Shown in pieces: positions 11,201 to 22,462 of a stretch of 64,000 nt of DNA (positions within the stretch are counted from its first letter, which is position 1; each line of letters starts with the position of its first letter). The stretch spans positions 62,001-126,000 of the forward strand of contig NZ_JAEMRO010000001.1 of NCBI RefSeq assembly GCF_016463295.1. The letters run 5' to 3'. The notes below the pieces were generated by a model that ran no database searches, was not told the origin of the DNA, and worked only from the letters and a program-made list of their open reading frames with translations. A program made the translations under genes and the position numbers. The DNA is from Brevundimonas sp. (GTDB lineage Bacteria; Pseudomonadota; Alphaproteobacteria; Caulobacterales; Caulobacteraceae).

Positions 11201-12222
11201 TGGGCAGCCTCCAAATAGACGTCGGTATACAGCTCGCTCGGATCCGGTTCCGGGCTTTCCTGGGCGAACTGGACGGCCTCGGCGACGATGGCCTTGATCT
11301 CGGCGTCGATGGCCTTGATCTCGTCCTCGGTCGCCTTGGCGTCGGCCAGCAGCTTCTTGACGTGGTCGATCGGGTCGCGGGTCGTCTTGACCTCGTCCAC
11401 CTCTTCCTTGGTGCGGTACTTCGCCGGATCGCTCATGGAGTGGCCGCGATAGCGATAGGTCTTCACTTCCAGGATGAAGGGGCCGCCGCCGTCACGCGCG
11501 CGCTTGACCGCACGGGCCACCGCGTCACGCACGGCCAGCACATCCATGCCATCGACCTGTTCGCCCGGGATGCCGAAGCTGGCGCCGCGCTCGCTGAGCT
11601 GTGTCGTGGACGACGAGCGTTCGATGCTGGTCCCCATGGCGTACTGGTTATTCTCGATGATGTAGATGGCCGGCAGCTTCCACAGCTGCGCCATGTTGAA
11701 GCTCTCATAGACCTGGCCCTGGTTGGCCGCGCCGTCGCCGAAATAGATGAAGGCGACCGAGTCATCGCCGCGGTACTTGCCCGCAAAGGCCAGGCCGGTG
11801 CCCAGCGCGACCTGCGCGCCGACGATGCCATGTCCGCCATAGAAGCCGGTCGGCACGTCGAACATGTGCATCGAGCCGCCCTTGCCCTTGGACGAGCCGC
11901 CGATGCGGCCGGTCAGCTCGGCCATGACCTCTTTCGGGTCCATGCCGGCGGCCAGCATGTGGCCGTGGTCACGATAGCCGGTGATGATCTTGTCGTGGCC
12001 CTGTTTGACGCTCTCCTGAACGCCCACCGCCACGGCTTCCTGACCGATGTACAGGTGGCAGAAGCCGCCGATCAGGCCCATGCCGTACAGCTGCCCTGCC
12101 CGCTCCTCGAACCGACGGATCAGAACCATCTCGCGATAGAACCGAAGCAGGTCCTCCTTGGAGGCCGTCGGCGTATTGGGCAGCTTTTTCGGCGCAGTCT
12201 TGGCCGCGGGGGCTTTCGCCAT
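11197..12222 (-). CDS. pdhA: Pyruvate dehydrogenase E1 component subunit alpha
   Basis: [37 protein letters not shown] (ThDP motif), [18 protein letters not shown] at 12222. Confidence 0.96.
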   Translation of the reverse strand: MAKAPAAKTAPKKLPNTPTASKEDLLRFYREMVLIRRFEERAGQLYGMGLIGGFCHLYIGQEAVAVGVQESVKQGHDKIITGYRDHGHMLAAGMDPKEVMAELTGRIGGSSKGKGGSMHMFDVPTGFYGGHGIVGAQVALGTGLAFAGKYRGDDSVAFIYFGDGAANQGQVYESFNMAQLWKLPAIYIIENNQYAMGTSIERSSSTTQLSERGASFGIPGEQVDGMDVLAVRDAVARAVKRARDGGGPFILEVKTYRYRGHSMSDPAKYRTKEEVDEVKTTRDPIDHVKKLLADAKATEDEIKAIDAEIKAIVAEAVQFAQESPEPDPSELYTDVYLEAAQ

Positions 12223-12346
12223 CCGATATCTCCCGGCTGGACCCCGCCCCACGGTGGGTGTGGAGGTCTCTTGTCGTTACGTTAAGGGGCTTTAGCAGCC
12301 TTCGTTCCCGTAACGCAAAGACGCCCGGCGACGCTGTAACAATAGT

Positions 12347-12688
12347 TCAAGTGGGCGTGACGGCGGCCTTGGCGGCGGTGGCTTCGGGCTGTGGCGCGGA
12401 GACGCGGATCACATAGTCGCGCGGGTCCGCAAAGCCCAGAACGGCCCTCGCCCGCTCTTCCAGAAGGTCGCGGGACAGAGTGTCGGTGCGCAGATACTGG
12501 ACCCGCACCTCCAGGTCACGGCGCTGTTCCATGACCTCGGCCAGTTGGGCCTGACGCTGGCGTAACAGAGCGTCCCGCTCCTGCCCACTCAGCAGGCCGC
12601 GCGACCCGGTCAGGGCCTGAACACCCAGATAGGCGATCAGAAACAACAGGACGGCGGACGGCAGGTACGGCTTCATACGCTCTGGCAT
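12347..12688 (-). CDS. ftsB: Septum formation initiator family protein (FtsB/DivIC)
   Basis: Single TM followed by coiled coil (RQAQLAEVMEQRRDLEVRVQYL...LLEERARAVLGFADPRDYV), located between eno and pdhA. Confidence 0.82.
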   Translation of the reverse strand: MPERMKPYLPSAVLLFLIAYLGVQALTGSRGLLSGQERDALLRQRQAQLAEVMEQRRDLEVRVQYLRTDTLSRDLLEERARAVLGFADPRDYVIRVSAPQPEATAAKAAVTPT

Positions 12689-12776
12689 TCGGGCCGCTCC
12701 TTCTGAGCGTGGGCACACGGTTGATCGTGTGTGACCGAAAATGCCTAACGAACCGTAGCTTGGCCGTAACTTCTGC

Positions 12777-14060
<1,284 letters not shown>

Positions 14061-14082
14061 TCAGGCTCTGCTGTCAGGAAGG

Positions 14083-14111
14083 TCGCCGGGGTTTAGCGCA
14101 AGCCCCGGCGA
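14083..14111 (-). terminator. Hairpin between the lipoprotein gene and eno
   Basis: TCGCCGGGG (14083-14091) / CCCCGGCGA (14103-14111), 9-bp perfect stem, 11-nt loop; no strong U-tract. Confidence 0.5.
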
Positions 14112-14136
14112 TACGCCAACCTCGAGGGTTGAAGCG

Positions 14137-14751
14137 TCAGGCGCAGCCTTCGACGTACTGGATGCTGGGCCCGCCGGCAGCGACGTACTGAACCGTGCCC
14201 TCGGGGCCGATGTGATAGCTGATGCCGCGCGCCGCCGGGTCTTGGACATAGCCCGCACCGCCGCCGCTGGCCCAGGCCGTGATATACTCCGCCGGGGCTG
14301 AACTGTATTTGTGGGGCGTGATCGACGCCGCATCGCCATAGGCGGTCTTGATCGCCGCGGCCTGATCGCCCACGCCGAAGCCGCGATCGGTCTTTACCGT
14401 CGCGCCCCGGCTCAGCCAGACGCTGGTGACCATCCCATTCTCGACCATGACCATCAGGCCGGTCGGGGCCTGCTCGGGGCGGAACAGGTCGCAGGCGGCG
14501 GGATCGGCTCCGCCGACCGATTCGGGCGAAGCATCCGGCCCGACGGCCGTCTCGAGCTCGGCGCGGGTCATGCCGATCCGGATATTGCCCCAGCCTGCGG
14601 GCGTCAGGGCATTGGCATCTACAACAGCGGCAGGCGCGTCCGGCGTCGCCACGGGCGGAGGCACCGCCTCGGTGGCGGCCTTCTCCGGCTCCGGTGCATT
14701 GCAGGCGGCCAGGCCGAGGACAGAGGCGGTCAGCAGGATGGAGCGGATCAT
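14137..14751 (-). CDS. Hypothetical lipoprotein
   Basis: MIRSILLTASVLGLAACNAPEPEKA: signal peptide with lipobox LAAC. Confidence 0.7.
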   Translation of the reverse strand: MIRSILLTASVLGLAACNAPEPEKAATEAVPPPVATPDAPAAVVDANALTPAGWGNIRIGMTRAELETAVGPDASPESVGGADPAACDLFRPEQAPTGLMVMVENGMVTSVWLSRGATVKTDRGFGVGDQAAAIKTAYGDAASITPHKYSSAPAEYITAWASGGGAGYVQDPAARGISYHIGPEGTVQYVAAGGPSIQYVEGCA

Positions 14752-14794
14752 GGACGATCTCCTTGAAGGTTCAGGAGGAGATCAAAGCACGAAA

Positions 14795-14820
14795 ACGGCG
14801 CGCGGATGACCGCGCGCCGT
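14795..14820 (-). terminator. Rho-independent terminator downstream of rpmF
   Basis: Perfect 11-bp stem ACGGCGCGCGG-ATGA-CCGCGCGCCGT, followed on the minus strand by TTTTCGTGCTTT. Confidence 0.8.
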
Positions 14821-14873
14821 GAAATCCGTCTGTCGCTCCGCTGATTCGCCAGCGGAACTTTCAGCCGAAGACC

Positions 14874-15056
14874 TCAGTCTTCCTTGGGCGTCAGCACCTG
14901 ACGGCCGCGATAGGTGCCGGTCTTCAGGTCGATGTGGTGCGAACGACGCAGCTCGCCCGTGTCCTTGTCCTCGGTGTACGGGTTGGTACCCAGGGCGTCG
15001 TGGGCGCGGCGCATGTTGCGACGCGAGGGCGATACTTTGCGCTTCGGAACAGCCAT
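14874..15056 (-). CDS. rpmF: 50S ribosomal protein L32
   Basis: [22 protein letters not shown]...[23 protein letters not shown]-type sequence (here [28 protein letters not shown]), classic L32. Confidence 0.97.
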   Translation of the reverse strand: MAVPKRKVSPSRRNMRRAHDALGTNPYTEDKDTGELRRSHHIDLKTGTYRGRQVLTPKED

Positions 15057-15164
15057 GTCCGTCTCAATCTTCCAGGTCGGCGCCAGACTAGGCGCGAAAA
15101 CAACAGCGGCGGCCCGAAAGAGCCGCCAGCGAGGGCGGGCTTATGCCCGAACACGCCGGGGAGT

Positions 15165-15680
15165 TCAAGCCTTGCGTTGCGCATCCCAGGCCGACCGCGT
15201 CAGGCCATAGAACAGACTATCGACCCAGACGTCGCCCACCTGCATCGTGCGCTCTGCACTGCCTGTCTTGGTAAAGCCCATCCGCTCCAGCAAACGGATC
15301 GATGCGTCATTGGCCGGGTCGACATCGGCCGTGATCTGATCGAACGAATGATGGGCGAACAGATGGTTGATCGCAGCCGTCAGAGCCTCACTGGCGAGAC
15401 CCCTGCCCCAATGCGATGGATGCAGGATGTAGCCGATCTCCGGCGGGGCCCAGAAGCCGACCTTGCCGATGACTTCTCCGGCGCAATCGATGATGAAGTC
15501 GGGATGATCCGGACCGTTGGCGATCATGGCCGTCAGCCAGGCTTCGCTTTCCTCCAGCGTCTGGTGCGGAGGCGTGGCCCACCAGCGCATGGCGGCAACG
15601 TCTGACAGTACGGCATGAATACCCTCCAGATCGCTGGGCTCAGCCGTTCTTAGCGTCAGTCTGGGAGTGGTGATCTCCAT
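15165..15680 (-). CDS. GNAT family N-acetyltransferase (RimJ/RimL-like)
   Basis: ITTPRLTLRTAEPSDLEGI...IGYILHPSHWGRGLASEALTAAINHLF...ANDASIRLLERMGF. Confidence 0.9.
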   Translation of the reverse strand: MEITTPRLTLRTAEPSDLEGIHAVLSDVAAMRWWATPPHQTLEESEAWLTAMIANGPDHPDFIIDCAGEVIGKVGFWAPPEIGYILHPSHWGRGLASEALTAAINHLFAHHSFDQITADVDPANDASIRLLERMGFTKTGSAERTMQVGDVWVDSLFYGLTRSAWDAQRKA

Positions 15681-15711
15681 GCAGGCGCACTGCCTGCGCC
15701 GGGGGTCACGG

Positions 15712-16251
15712 TCAAGGCTGCGACGCCAGGCTCTTTACCAGCACGACGAAGGCCAGATCGCTGCGTCGGGGAATGCCGAAGCGCGGGTCCGTCGCCGGAA
15801 AGGGCCGGGTCTCGCCGGTCAGGACGTAGCCGCGCCGCTGATACCATTCGATCAGTTCGCCACGCTGCACGATGACCGTCATCTCCATGCGTGTCGCGGC
15901 ATAACGTATGCGGGCAAGCGTCTCGGCCTCCGCGATCAGCCGACGCCCCAGGCCCTGATCCTGCAGATCGGCCTGAACCGTAAGCATCCCCAGATAGGCC
16001 AGACCATTGCCCTTGTCGGTGACCTGAACGCAGCCGATCAACTCGCCGTCGCGCTCGGCCAGCAGGATGGTCTGGGCGGGATCGGCGACAGCCTCGTGCA
16101 AGGCCGCTTCGTCGATTCGCGCGGCGTCCAGAAGATCGGCCTCGTGGCTCCAGCCCTGACGCGCGCGGTCGCCGCGATAGGCGTGATGAACCAGCGGCTG
16201 GATCGACGGCACGTCGGCCGCCTGCGCCTCGCGAAAGAAGACCTCAGGCAT
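15712..16251 (-). CDS. GNAT family N-acetyltransferase
   Basis: AYLGMLTVQADLQDQGLGRRLIAEAETLAR motif; ATG at 16251. Confidence 0.88.
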   Translation of the reverse strand: MPEVFFREAQAADVPSIQPLVHHAYRGDRARQGWSHEADLLDAARIDEAALHEAVADPAQTILLAERDGELIGCVQVTDKGNGLAYLGMLTVQADLQDQGLGRRLIAEAETLARIRYAATRMEMTVIVQRGELIEWYQRRGYVLTGETRPFPATDPRFGIPRRSDLAFVVLVKSLASQP

Positions 16252-17353
16252 GCAGCATGTCCGCCACGGCCTCGCCAATGGCCAGCGAACTGGTCAGGCC
16301 TGGGCTTTCTATACCGAACAGGGCGACCAGCCCCTCCAGCCCGTGGTCATCTCGTCCGCGCAGCTGAAAGTCCGGTTGCGGCTCGCCCGGCCCATGCAGC
16401 TTGGGCCGGATGCCGGCGTAGTCGGGCGTCAGCGCGCCCTCGGCCAGGCCGGGCCAGAAGCGGCGGATGTAATGCGCGAACTCGTCTGCCTTGGCGGGAT
16501 CGACCGAATAGTCCTCGGTCTCGACATAGACCAGATCCGGCCCGAACACCGCCTGTCCGCCCAGGTCCTTGCGGTAGTGGGTGCCCAGCGCACCGGGGAT
16601 CGGCGGCGGATAGATCAGCCGTTCGAACGGTGCCTTGCCGGTCAGGCGGAAATAGACGCCCTTGCCGAAATGGCCCTCAGGGATGCGGTCGGCAGGAAAC
16701 CCGTCGATCCGAGCGGCCACGCCTTGCGCCTGCAACCCCGGCGCGGTGACCAGCAGGCGCGTCGTCAGGGTCGCCCCGGCCTCGCCTCCAGCGGTGATCG
16801 CGAAGCCGCCATCGGGCAGCGCCTCCGCCCGCTCGAACGGAGTGTTGACGACGACCGAGCCGCCCGCATCCTCGATCTCACCGACCAGGGCCAGCATATA
16901 GTCATGGCTGGCGAACAGGCCGCTCTCGGGCGACAGGATGGCGGCGTGGGCATTCAGGCCCGGCTCCAACGCCCGCGCCTGGGCCCCGGTCAGATGCTGC
17001 AGGCCCTCGACGCCATTGGCCGTGGCCTGCTGAAAGATCGCCTCGATCCGCTCGACCTCGGCCTCTTCGGTCGCCACGACCAGCTTGCCGCATTTGCGAT
17101 AGTCGATCTTGTGGCCGTCCAGATAGGCATAGAGGGCCCGCCTGCCCTCGACGCAGAACCGCGCCTTAAGCGTGCCGATAGGGTAGTAAAGCCCGCCGTG
17201 GATGACCTCGCTGTTGCGCGAAGACACGCCCTGGCCGATGTGGCCTTCCTTCTCCAGCACCAGCACCGTCAGGCCCCGCTTCGCCAGAGCCCGCCCGCAA
17301 GCGAGGCCGACGGCACCGGCTCCGACCACTGTGGCGTCGAAGTCGAAGCTCAC
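16244..17353 (-). CDS. FAD-dependent oxidoreductase, L-2-hydroxyglutarate oxidase-like (DAO family)
   Basis: DATVVGAGAVGLACGRALAKRGLTVLVLEKEGHIGQGVSSRNSEVIHGGLYY. Confidence 0.88.
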   Translation of the reverse strand: MSFDFDATVVGAGAVGLACGRALAKRGLTVLVLEKEGHIGQGVSSRNSEVIHGGLYYPIGTLKARFCVEGRRALYAYLDGHKIDYRKCGKLVVATEEAEVERIEAIFQQATANGVEGLQHLTGAQARALEPGLNAHAAILSPESGLFASHDYMLALVGEIEDAGGSVVVNTPFERAEALPDGGFAITAGGEAGATLTTRLLVTAPGLQAQGVAARIDGFPADRIPEGHFGKGVYFRLTGKAPFERLIYPPPIPGALGTHYRKDLGGQAVFGPDLVYVETEDYSVDPAKADEFAHYIRRFWPGLAEGALTPDYAGIRPKLHGPGEPQPDFQLRGRDDHGLEGLVALFGIESPGLTSSLAIGEAVADMLHA

Positions 17354-17805
17354 GGCCTTGGCCTATAAAGCTGGGCGGCCCGCGCCTCGAAACAGCGCAT
17401 CAGCGACCCGACCGCGCGGTCGAAGTTGGCGTGCAGCATGGCGTCCAGCAGCCGGGTCTTGAAGGCGAAGTCGATCATGAACTCGACCCGCGTCCCCGCC
17501 GGATCGGCATGAAAGCTCCAGCGGTTGTTCAGATGCCTGAACGGCCCGCGGATCAGCCCGACCTCGACCACATTCGCATTGCGGTCATGCCGGACCCAGG
17601 TCGAAAACCGCTCCCGCAGAAACGAGAACCCGACCGCTGCTTCGGCATCCACCAAGCCGACGCCAGGTGCCTCCTCGCGGGGATTCCAGACCCGCATGCT
17701 GTTCACCCAGGGCACGAAGTCGGGATAGGCGCGCACATCGGCGACCAGAGCGGCCAGCTGCTCGGGCGTATACGGCAGGATGCGGGTGACGCGGTGGACG
17801 GCCAA
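17350..17805 (-). CDS. RatA/Coq10-type SRPBCC (START-like) protein
   Basis: VTRILPYTPEQLAALVADVRAYPDFVPWV...RWSFHADPAGTRVEFMIDFAFKTRLLDAML. Confidence 0.85.
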   Translation of the reverse strand: MAVHRVTRILPYTPEQLAALVADVRAYPDFVPWVNSMRVWNPREEAPGVGLVDAEAAVGFSFLRERFSTWVRHDRNANVVEVGLIRGPFRHLNNRWSFHADPAGTRVEFMIDFAFKTRLLDAMLHANFDRAVGSLMRCFEARAAQLYRPRP

Positions 17806-17806
17806 A

Positions 17807-18118
17807 TCAGGACGCCAAAGCCAATGTGAGAAACAGCCAGATAACAGGAAGAAACTGCAAACTGATCATCAAGGCCGACATCCGCTGATACCCCGCGAGG
17901 CGCACTAACAGACTGGCGATCGACGCCGCGAAAACCACCATGCACCAGACCACGAAACGCGGATCTTCCACCGTACTGCTCGCCACGAGTCCTGCCAACC
18001 AGAGGGGGCCGATGATGTTAGCGGCCGTCATCAAAAGCCCCAACGAAAACAATGGTGCCCAGAACGGGTCTTGGTTCTTCTCAAAGACCCCGCCTAGCCA
18101 AGCCTCTATTTTGATCAC
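17807..18118 (-). CDS. Small hypothetical membrane protein
   Basis: 103 aa with hydrophobic segments; 4-bp overlap with lipA stop. Confidence 0.6.
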   Translation of the reverse strand: MIKIEAWLGGVFEKNQDPFWAPLFSLGLLMTAANIIGPLWLAGLVASSTVEDPRFVVWCMVVFAASIASLLVRLAGYQRMSALMISLQFLPVIWLFLTLALAS

Positions 18119-19077
18119 CGACGGTTCTGGCTTTCACGCGCCGCTTTCAACCGCGCGAAATCGTCGCCAGCATGGTGCGAACTGCGGGTCAGTGGGCTCG
18201 ACGACACCATCAGGAAGCCCTTGGCGCGGGCGATGGCCTCATAGGCCTTGAACTCTTCGGGCGTGACGAAGCGCTCGATGGCGGCGTGTTTGCGGGTGGG
18301 CTGGAGGTACTGGCCGATGGTGATGAAGTCGACGCCGGCGGAGCGCATGTCGTCCATCACCTGCATGACCTCCTCCTTGGTCTCGCCCAGGCCGACCATG
18401 ATGCCGGACTTGGTGAACTGGTTGGGGTCGCGCTCCTTGACCATCTGCAGCAGGCGCAGGGAGTGGAAGTAGCGGGCGCCGGGCCGGATCGTCAGATACA
18501 GCCGCGGCACGGTCTCCAGGTTGTGGTTGAAGACGTCCGGGGTCGCGTCGATCATCACCTCGGCCGCGCCGTTCTTGCGCAGGAAATCGGGCGTCAGGAT
18601 TTCGATGGTGGTCTGCGGGGCCTGTCGTCGGATTTCGCGCACCACCTCGGCGAAGTGAGCGGCACCGCCGTCGTGGACGTCGTCGCGGTCCACCGAGGTG
18701 ATGACGACGTGGTTCAGACCGAGTTGCGCCACCGCCAGCCCGACCTTGGCGGGTTCTTCCGGATCGAGCGCCTCAGGCAGGCCCGTCTTGACGTTGCAGA
18801 AGGCGCAGGCGCGCGTGCAGGTGTCACCCATGATCATCAGGGTGGCGTGCTTCTGGCTCCAGCACTCGCCGATGTTGGGACAGGCCGCCTCCTCGCAGAC
18901 GGTGACGAGGCCCTTGTCCTTAACGATGGCCTTGGTGGCATTGTACTGGCCCGAGCCGGGGGCCTTGACCCGCAGCCAGTCGGGCTTTTTCAGCACGGCC
19001 GTCTCCGGCCGGTTCTGCTTTTCCGGGTGACGCAGTTCGGACGGCGTTTTCCTGAGGGTGTCGATCAGGGTGACCAA
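18115..19077 (-). CDS. lipA: Lipoyl synthase (radical SAM)
   Basis: [14 protein letters not shown] and [10 protein letters not shown] motifs. ORF extends to 19179 but a TTG at 19077 ([12 protein letters not shown]) fits the typical LipA N-terminus better. Confidence 0.95.
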   Translation of the reverse strand: MVTLIDTLRKTPSELRHPEKQNRPETAVLKKPDWLRVKAPGSGQYNATKAIVKDKGLVTVCEEAACPNIGECWSQKHATLMIMGDTCTRACAFCNVKTGLPEALDPEEPAKVGLAVAQLGLNHVVITSVDRDDVHDGGAAHFAEVVREIRRQAPQTTIEILTPDFLRKNGAAEVMIDATPDVFNHNLETVPRLYLTIRPGARYFHSLRLLQMVKERDPNQFTKSGIMVGLGETKEEVMQVMDDMRSAGVDFITIGQYLQPTRKHAAIERFVTPEEFKAYEAIARAKGFLMVSSSPLTRSSHHAGDDFARLKAARESQNRR

Positions 19078-19255
19078 GGGCGTCGCGGCTCCGTCGCTGG
19101 GCGAGACCGCTATGTCGTCGTTCCGGACACGGAAGGCAAGGCAAGTGCGGCGCTCACGCAAGGTAACATATCTTTTCAAGCGCGGCCCGCCCCTCTAGTT
19201 TGCGCCGCTCGATACGAAGGCTGCGGGCCAACCGCATCCGCACGGAGGTGAGTTC

Positions 19256-20809
19256 TTGCGCGTACCCCTGGACCCCAAGCTCAAGCAGCAGTCGCTGTTC
19301 GATGCCCTGATCGCCGCCCGCGAGACCTATGGCGACAAGGAGATTCTGGAGGATCAGGACCGCAATCCCCTGACCTATACCGGCCTGATCCGCGCCGCCT
19401 TCGTGCTGGGCCGCAAGATCGCCGCCATGACGGCACCGTCCGAGCGAGTGGCCATCATGCTGCCCTCCAGCGTGGGCGGCGCGGTCACCTTCTTCGGCCT
19501 GCACGCCTACGGCCGCCAGCCGGTCATGCTGAACTTCACGGCAGGCGAACTGAACCTGAAGGCGGCGCTGAAGGCCGCGGGCGTCAGGAAGATCCTGACC
19601 GCCAAACGCTTCATCGATCAGGCCAAGCTGGACGACCTGGTCGCGGACCTGGCCACGGTGGCCGAGATCGTCTGGCTGGACGACGTCCGCAAATCCATCG
19701 GGCTGCAGGACAAGCTCTTCGGCCTGATGGCCGGGCTGATGCCGCGCCGCTTTCTGGTCAAGACCGCGCCCTCGTCACCGGGCGTGGTGCTGTTCACCTC
19801 CGGCAGTTTCGGAGCGCCCAAGGGCGTGGTGCTGAGCCAGTGGAACCTGGTCGCCAACTGCCGCCAGGTGAACCAGCATATTCCGCTGGACCCGGACTGG
19901 GTGATGTTCAACCCCCTGCCGACCTTTCACTGTTTCGGCCTGACCGGCGGTGTGCTGCTGCCGCTGTTCCAGGGATTGAAGGCGTTTCAGTATCCGTCGC
20001 CCCTGCACGCCAAGCAGATCGTCGAACTGCTGCCACAGGTGAAGGCTTCGATCCTGTTCGCCACGGACACCTTCCTGAACCAGTATGCGCGGGTGGCAGG
20101 GCCGGACGATTTCTCCAGCCTGAAGTTCGTGGTCGCGGGGGCCGAGCGCGTGCGCGACGAGACGCATCATCTGTTCAACACCCGCTTTCACGGTCTGAAG
20201 TTGCTGGAAGGCTATGGCGCGACGGAGACCTCGCCGGTCGCCGCCGTCAACCATCCAGACCGCAACCGGCCTGGCACCGTGGGCCAGATCTTGCCGGGCA
20301 TGAACTGGCGCCTGGACGACGTGCCCGGCATCACCGAGGGCGGGCGGCTGTATCTGCAGGGCCCCAATGTCATGAGCGGCTATCTGTCGGCCAGCGATCC
20401 AAAGGTGATCGAGCCTCTGGACGGGGGCTGGCATGACACGGGCGACATCGTCTCCCTGGATGACGAAGGCTATATCGCCATCCTGGGTCGGGTGAAGCGG
20501 TTCGCCAAGATCGGCGGGGAGATGGTGTCCCTGACGGCCGTCGAAGGTCTGGCCTCGGCCGTCTGGCCTGAAAACCGGCATGCGGTCGTGTCGATCCCGG
20601 ACAGCCGCAAGGGCGAAAAGCTGGTTCTGATGACCGACCGGATGGATGCCGAGGTCGCGCGCCTGACCGAATGGGCCCGGGAACATGGGGCCCCTGAACT
20701 GGCCGTCCCCAAGAAGATCATGCGTGTCGCCGAGGTCCCTGTGCTGGGTACCGGCAAGACCGACTATGTCGCCATCCAGAAACTGGTGGAATTGGACAAA
20801 GCCGCCTGA
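19256..20809 (+). CDS. AMP-binding acyl-CoA/acyl-ACP synthetase, similar to the C-terminal half of Aas
   Basis: LFTSGSFGAPKGVVLSQ, LEGYGATETSPV, DTGDIVSLDDEGYIAILGRVKRFAKIGGEMVSL, catalytic-Lys motif GTGKTDY; TTG start. Confidence 0.85.
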   Translation: MRVPLDPKLKQQSLFDALIAARETYGDKEILEDQDRNPLTYTGLIRAAFVLGRKIAAMTAPSERVAIMLPSSVGGAVTFFGLHAYGRQPVMLNFTAGELNLKAALKAAGVRKILTAKRFIDQAKLDDLVADLATVAEIVWLDDVRKSIGLQDKLFGLMAGLMPRRFLVKTAPSSPGVVLFTSGSFGAPKGVVLSQWNLVANCRQVNQHIPLDPDWVMFNPLPTFHCFGLTGGVLLPLFQGLKAFQYPSPLHAKQIVELLPQVKASILFATDTFLNQYARVAGPDDFSSLKFVVAGAERVRDETHHLFNTRFHGLKLLEGYGATETSPVAAVNHPDRNRPGTVGQILPGMNWRLDDVPGITEGGRLYLQGPNVMSGYLSASDPKVIEPLDGGWHDTGDIVSLDDEGYIAILGRVKRFAKIGGEMVSLTAVEGLASAVWPENRHAVVSIPDSRKGEKLVLMTDRMDAEVARLTEWAREHGAPELAVPKKIMRVAEVPVLGTGKTDYVAIQKLVELDKAA

Positions 20810-20871
20810 AGCTTCGCCTTGCCAAGTCCGGGTCTGCGGCTAGTGTTCCCTGATCAACAGGGACGCCTCTC

Positions 20872-21276
20872 ATGAACACGACCAGTCTGACATCCTGGGC
20901 ACCGCGCGTGCTCAGTGTCTTCCGTATCGTCGCGGGTCTGCTGCTGCTGCAGCACGGGACGCAGAAAATCCTGCACTTCCCGCCCGGCGGTCAGGGCGGC
21001 GGCATCGACCTGTCGACCCTGGCCGGGTGGTCGGGACCGATCGAGCTGGTCGGGGGCATCCTGATCATCCTGGGCCTGTTCACGCGCGGCACGGCCTTCA
21101 TCCTGTCCGGCTTCATGGCCGTGGCCTACTGGATGGTGCATGCGCCCCAGAGCCCCTATCCCATCGTCAATCAGGGCGAATTGGCGGCGCTGTACTGCTT
21201 TGTCTTCTTCTATCTGATCTTCGCCGGGCCGGGCGAATGGGCGATCGACAATCTGCGTGGCAAGCGTCGCCGCTGA
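20872..21276 (+). CDS. DoxX family membrane protein
   Basis: LRVFRIVAGLLLLQHGTQKIL-type start and four TM segments (here VLSVFRIVAGLLLLQHGTQKILHFP). Confidence 0.88.
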   Translation: MNTTSLTSWAPRVLSVFRIVAGLLLLQHGTQKILHFPPGGQGGGIDLSTLAGWSGPIELVGGILIILGLFTRGTAFILSGFMAVAYWMVHAPQSPYPIVNQGELAALYCFVFFYLIFAGPGEWAIDNLRGKRRR

Positions 21277-21283
21277 CCGGATA

Positions 21284-21310
21284 GCCGCCGCCAGTTCGCC
21301 TGGCGGCGGC
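21284..21310. terminator. Bidirectional terminator hairpin between convergent doxX and wrbA
   Basis: Perfect 11-bp stem GCCGCCGCCAG-TTCGC-CTGGCGGCGGC. Confidence 0.75.
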
Positions 21311-21321
21311 ATGCGGCGTCT

Positions 21322-21924
21322 TTAGCCGAACAGCTTCTTGGCCACCTCGGCGATGTGGCGGCCCTGGTAGCGGGCGCCGTCCAGTTCGTTCTCACTGGGC
21401 ATGCGCGAGCCGTCGCCATTGGTGATGGTCGTGGCCCCATAGGGCGAGCCGCCCGTGATCTCGTCGTTCCGCATCTGGCCCTGGAAGGAATAGGGCAGAC
21501 CGGCCACCAGAATGCCGTGGTGCATCAGGGTCTGGATCATGCCGATCAGAGTGGTTTCCTGGCCGCCGTGCTGGGTCGCCGTGGCGGTGAAGACACCGCC
21601 GACCTTGCCCACCAGCTTGCCCTGGAACCACAGGCCTCCGGACTGATCCCAGAAGTTGCGCATCTGCGAGGCGACGGTGCCGAAGCGCGTGCCGGCCCCG
21701 ACGATGATGGCGTCGTAATCGGCCAGATCCTCGACCTTGGCGATGGGCGCCGATTGATCCAGCTTGTAGCCGCTCGATTTGGCCAATTCGTCCGGCACGG
21801 TCTCGGCAACGCGCTTGATGTCGACCGTGGCCCCTTCAACCGAGCGTGCGCCCTCGGCGACCGCTTCGGCCATGGTTTCCAGATGGCCATAGGTGGAATG
21901 ATAAAGGACCAGAACCTTGGGCAT
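21322..21924 (-). CDS. wrbA: NAD(P)H:quinone oxidoreductase WrbA
   Basis: [67 protein letters not shown]. Confidence 0.95.
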   Translation of the reverse strand: MPKVLVLYHSTYGHLETMAEAVAEGARSVEGATVDIKRVAETVPDELAKSSGYKLDQSAPIAKVEDLADYDAIIVGAGTRFGTVASQMRNFWDQSGGLWFQGKLVGKVGGVFTATATQHGGQETTLIGMIQTLMHHGILVAGLPYSFQGQMRNDEITGGSPYGATTITNGDGSRMPSENELDGARYQGRHIAEVAKKLFG

Positions 21925-21997
21925 TTCGCTCTCCGCTTGGACGGCGCGCCAATCCGCAACCGCATCGGTAGCGGATATAACCCTGCCCTTCTGGATT

Positions 21998-22462
21998 TCA
22001 AGCCACGCCGTGCGGCAACGGGCAGACGCGCTGATAGAATGCCAAATCCGCCGGCGTCCGTTCCCCGCGCAATAGCCGAAAGCGATGCTCGACGACCATG
22101 GCCTGCTGTTCGATGTTCAAGGCATCCCAGCGGCAGTCGTTACCGACTGCGTATCGATACGAGTCCGCACGGTCCCCCGCCCTCAGCTTGGCTGTCAGCA
22201 GGTTGACCCCGGTCTGGGCCTGCCAGACGTGGACGAGTTCATGGACCAGTACGCCCTGAAGTCTCAGGGGGGCTGTAGCAAAGTCCCGGGGCAGTTGCCG
22301 CGCCGGCCAGGCGATCCAGTCGCGGCCAAACCATCGACCGGGCACGAAGGCGCGGTCGAAAGGCCACGGGGTGGGGAAGAACCGGACCGTGTCGAGCCGA
22401 ACCGCGTCACCCAGCGCCTCTCGCGCCAACCTCCGCTCCCCCGGGGTCAGGCACCGTATCAC
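21998..22462 (-). CDS. Vgr-related / zincin-like hypothetical protein (HELVHVWQ motif)
   Basis: GTG start at 22462 overlapping the upstream stop; [18 protein letters not shown] carries HExxH. Confidence 0.7.
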   Translation of the reverse strand: MIRCLTPGERRLAREALGDAVRLDTVRFFPTPWPFDRAFVPGRWFGRDWIAWPARQLPRDFATAPLRLQGVLVHELVHVWQAQTGVNLLTAKLRAGDRADSYRYAVGNDCRWDALNIEQQAMVVEHRFRLLRGERTPADLAFYQRVCPLPHGVA

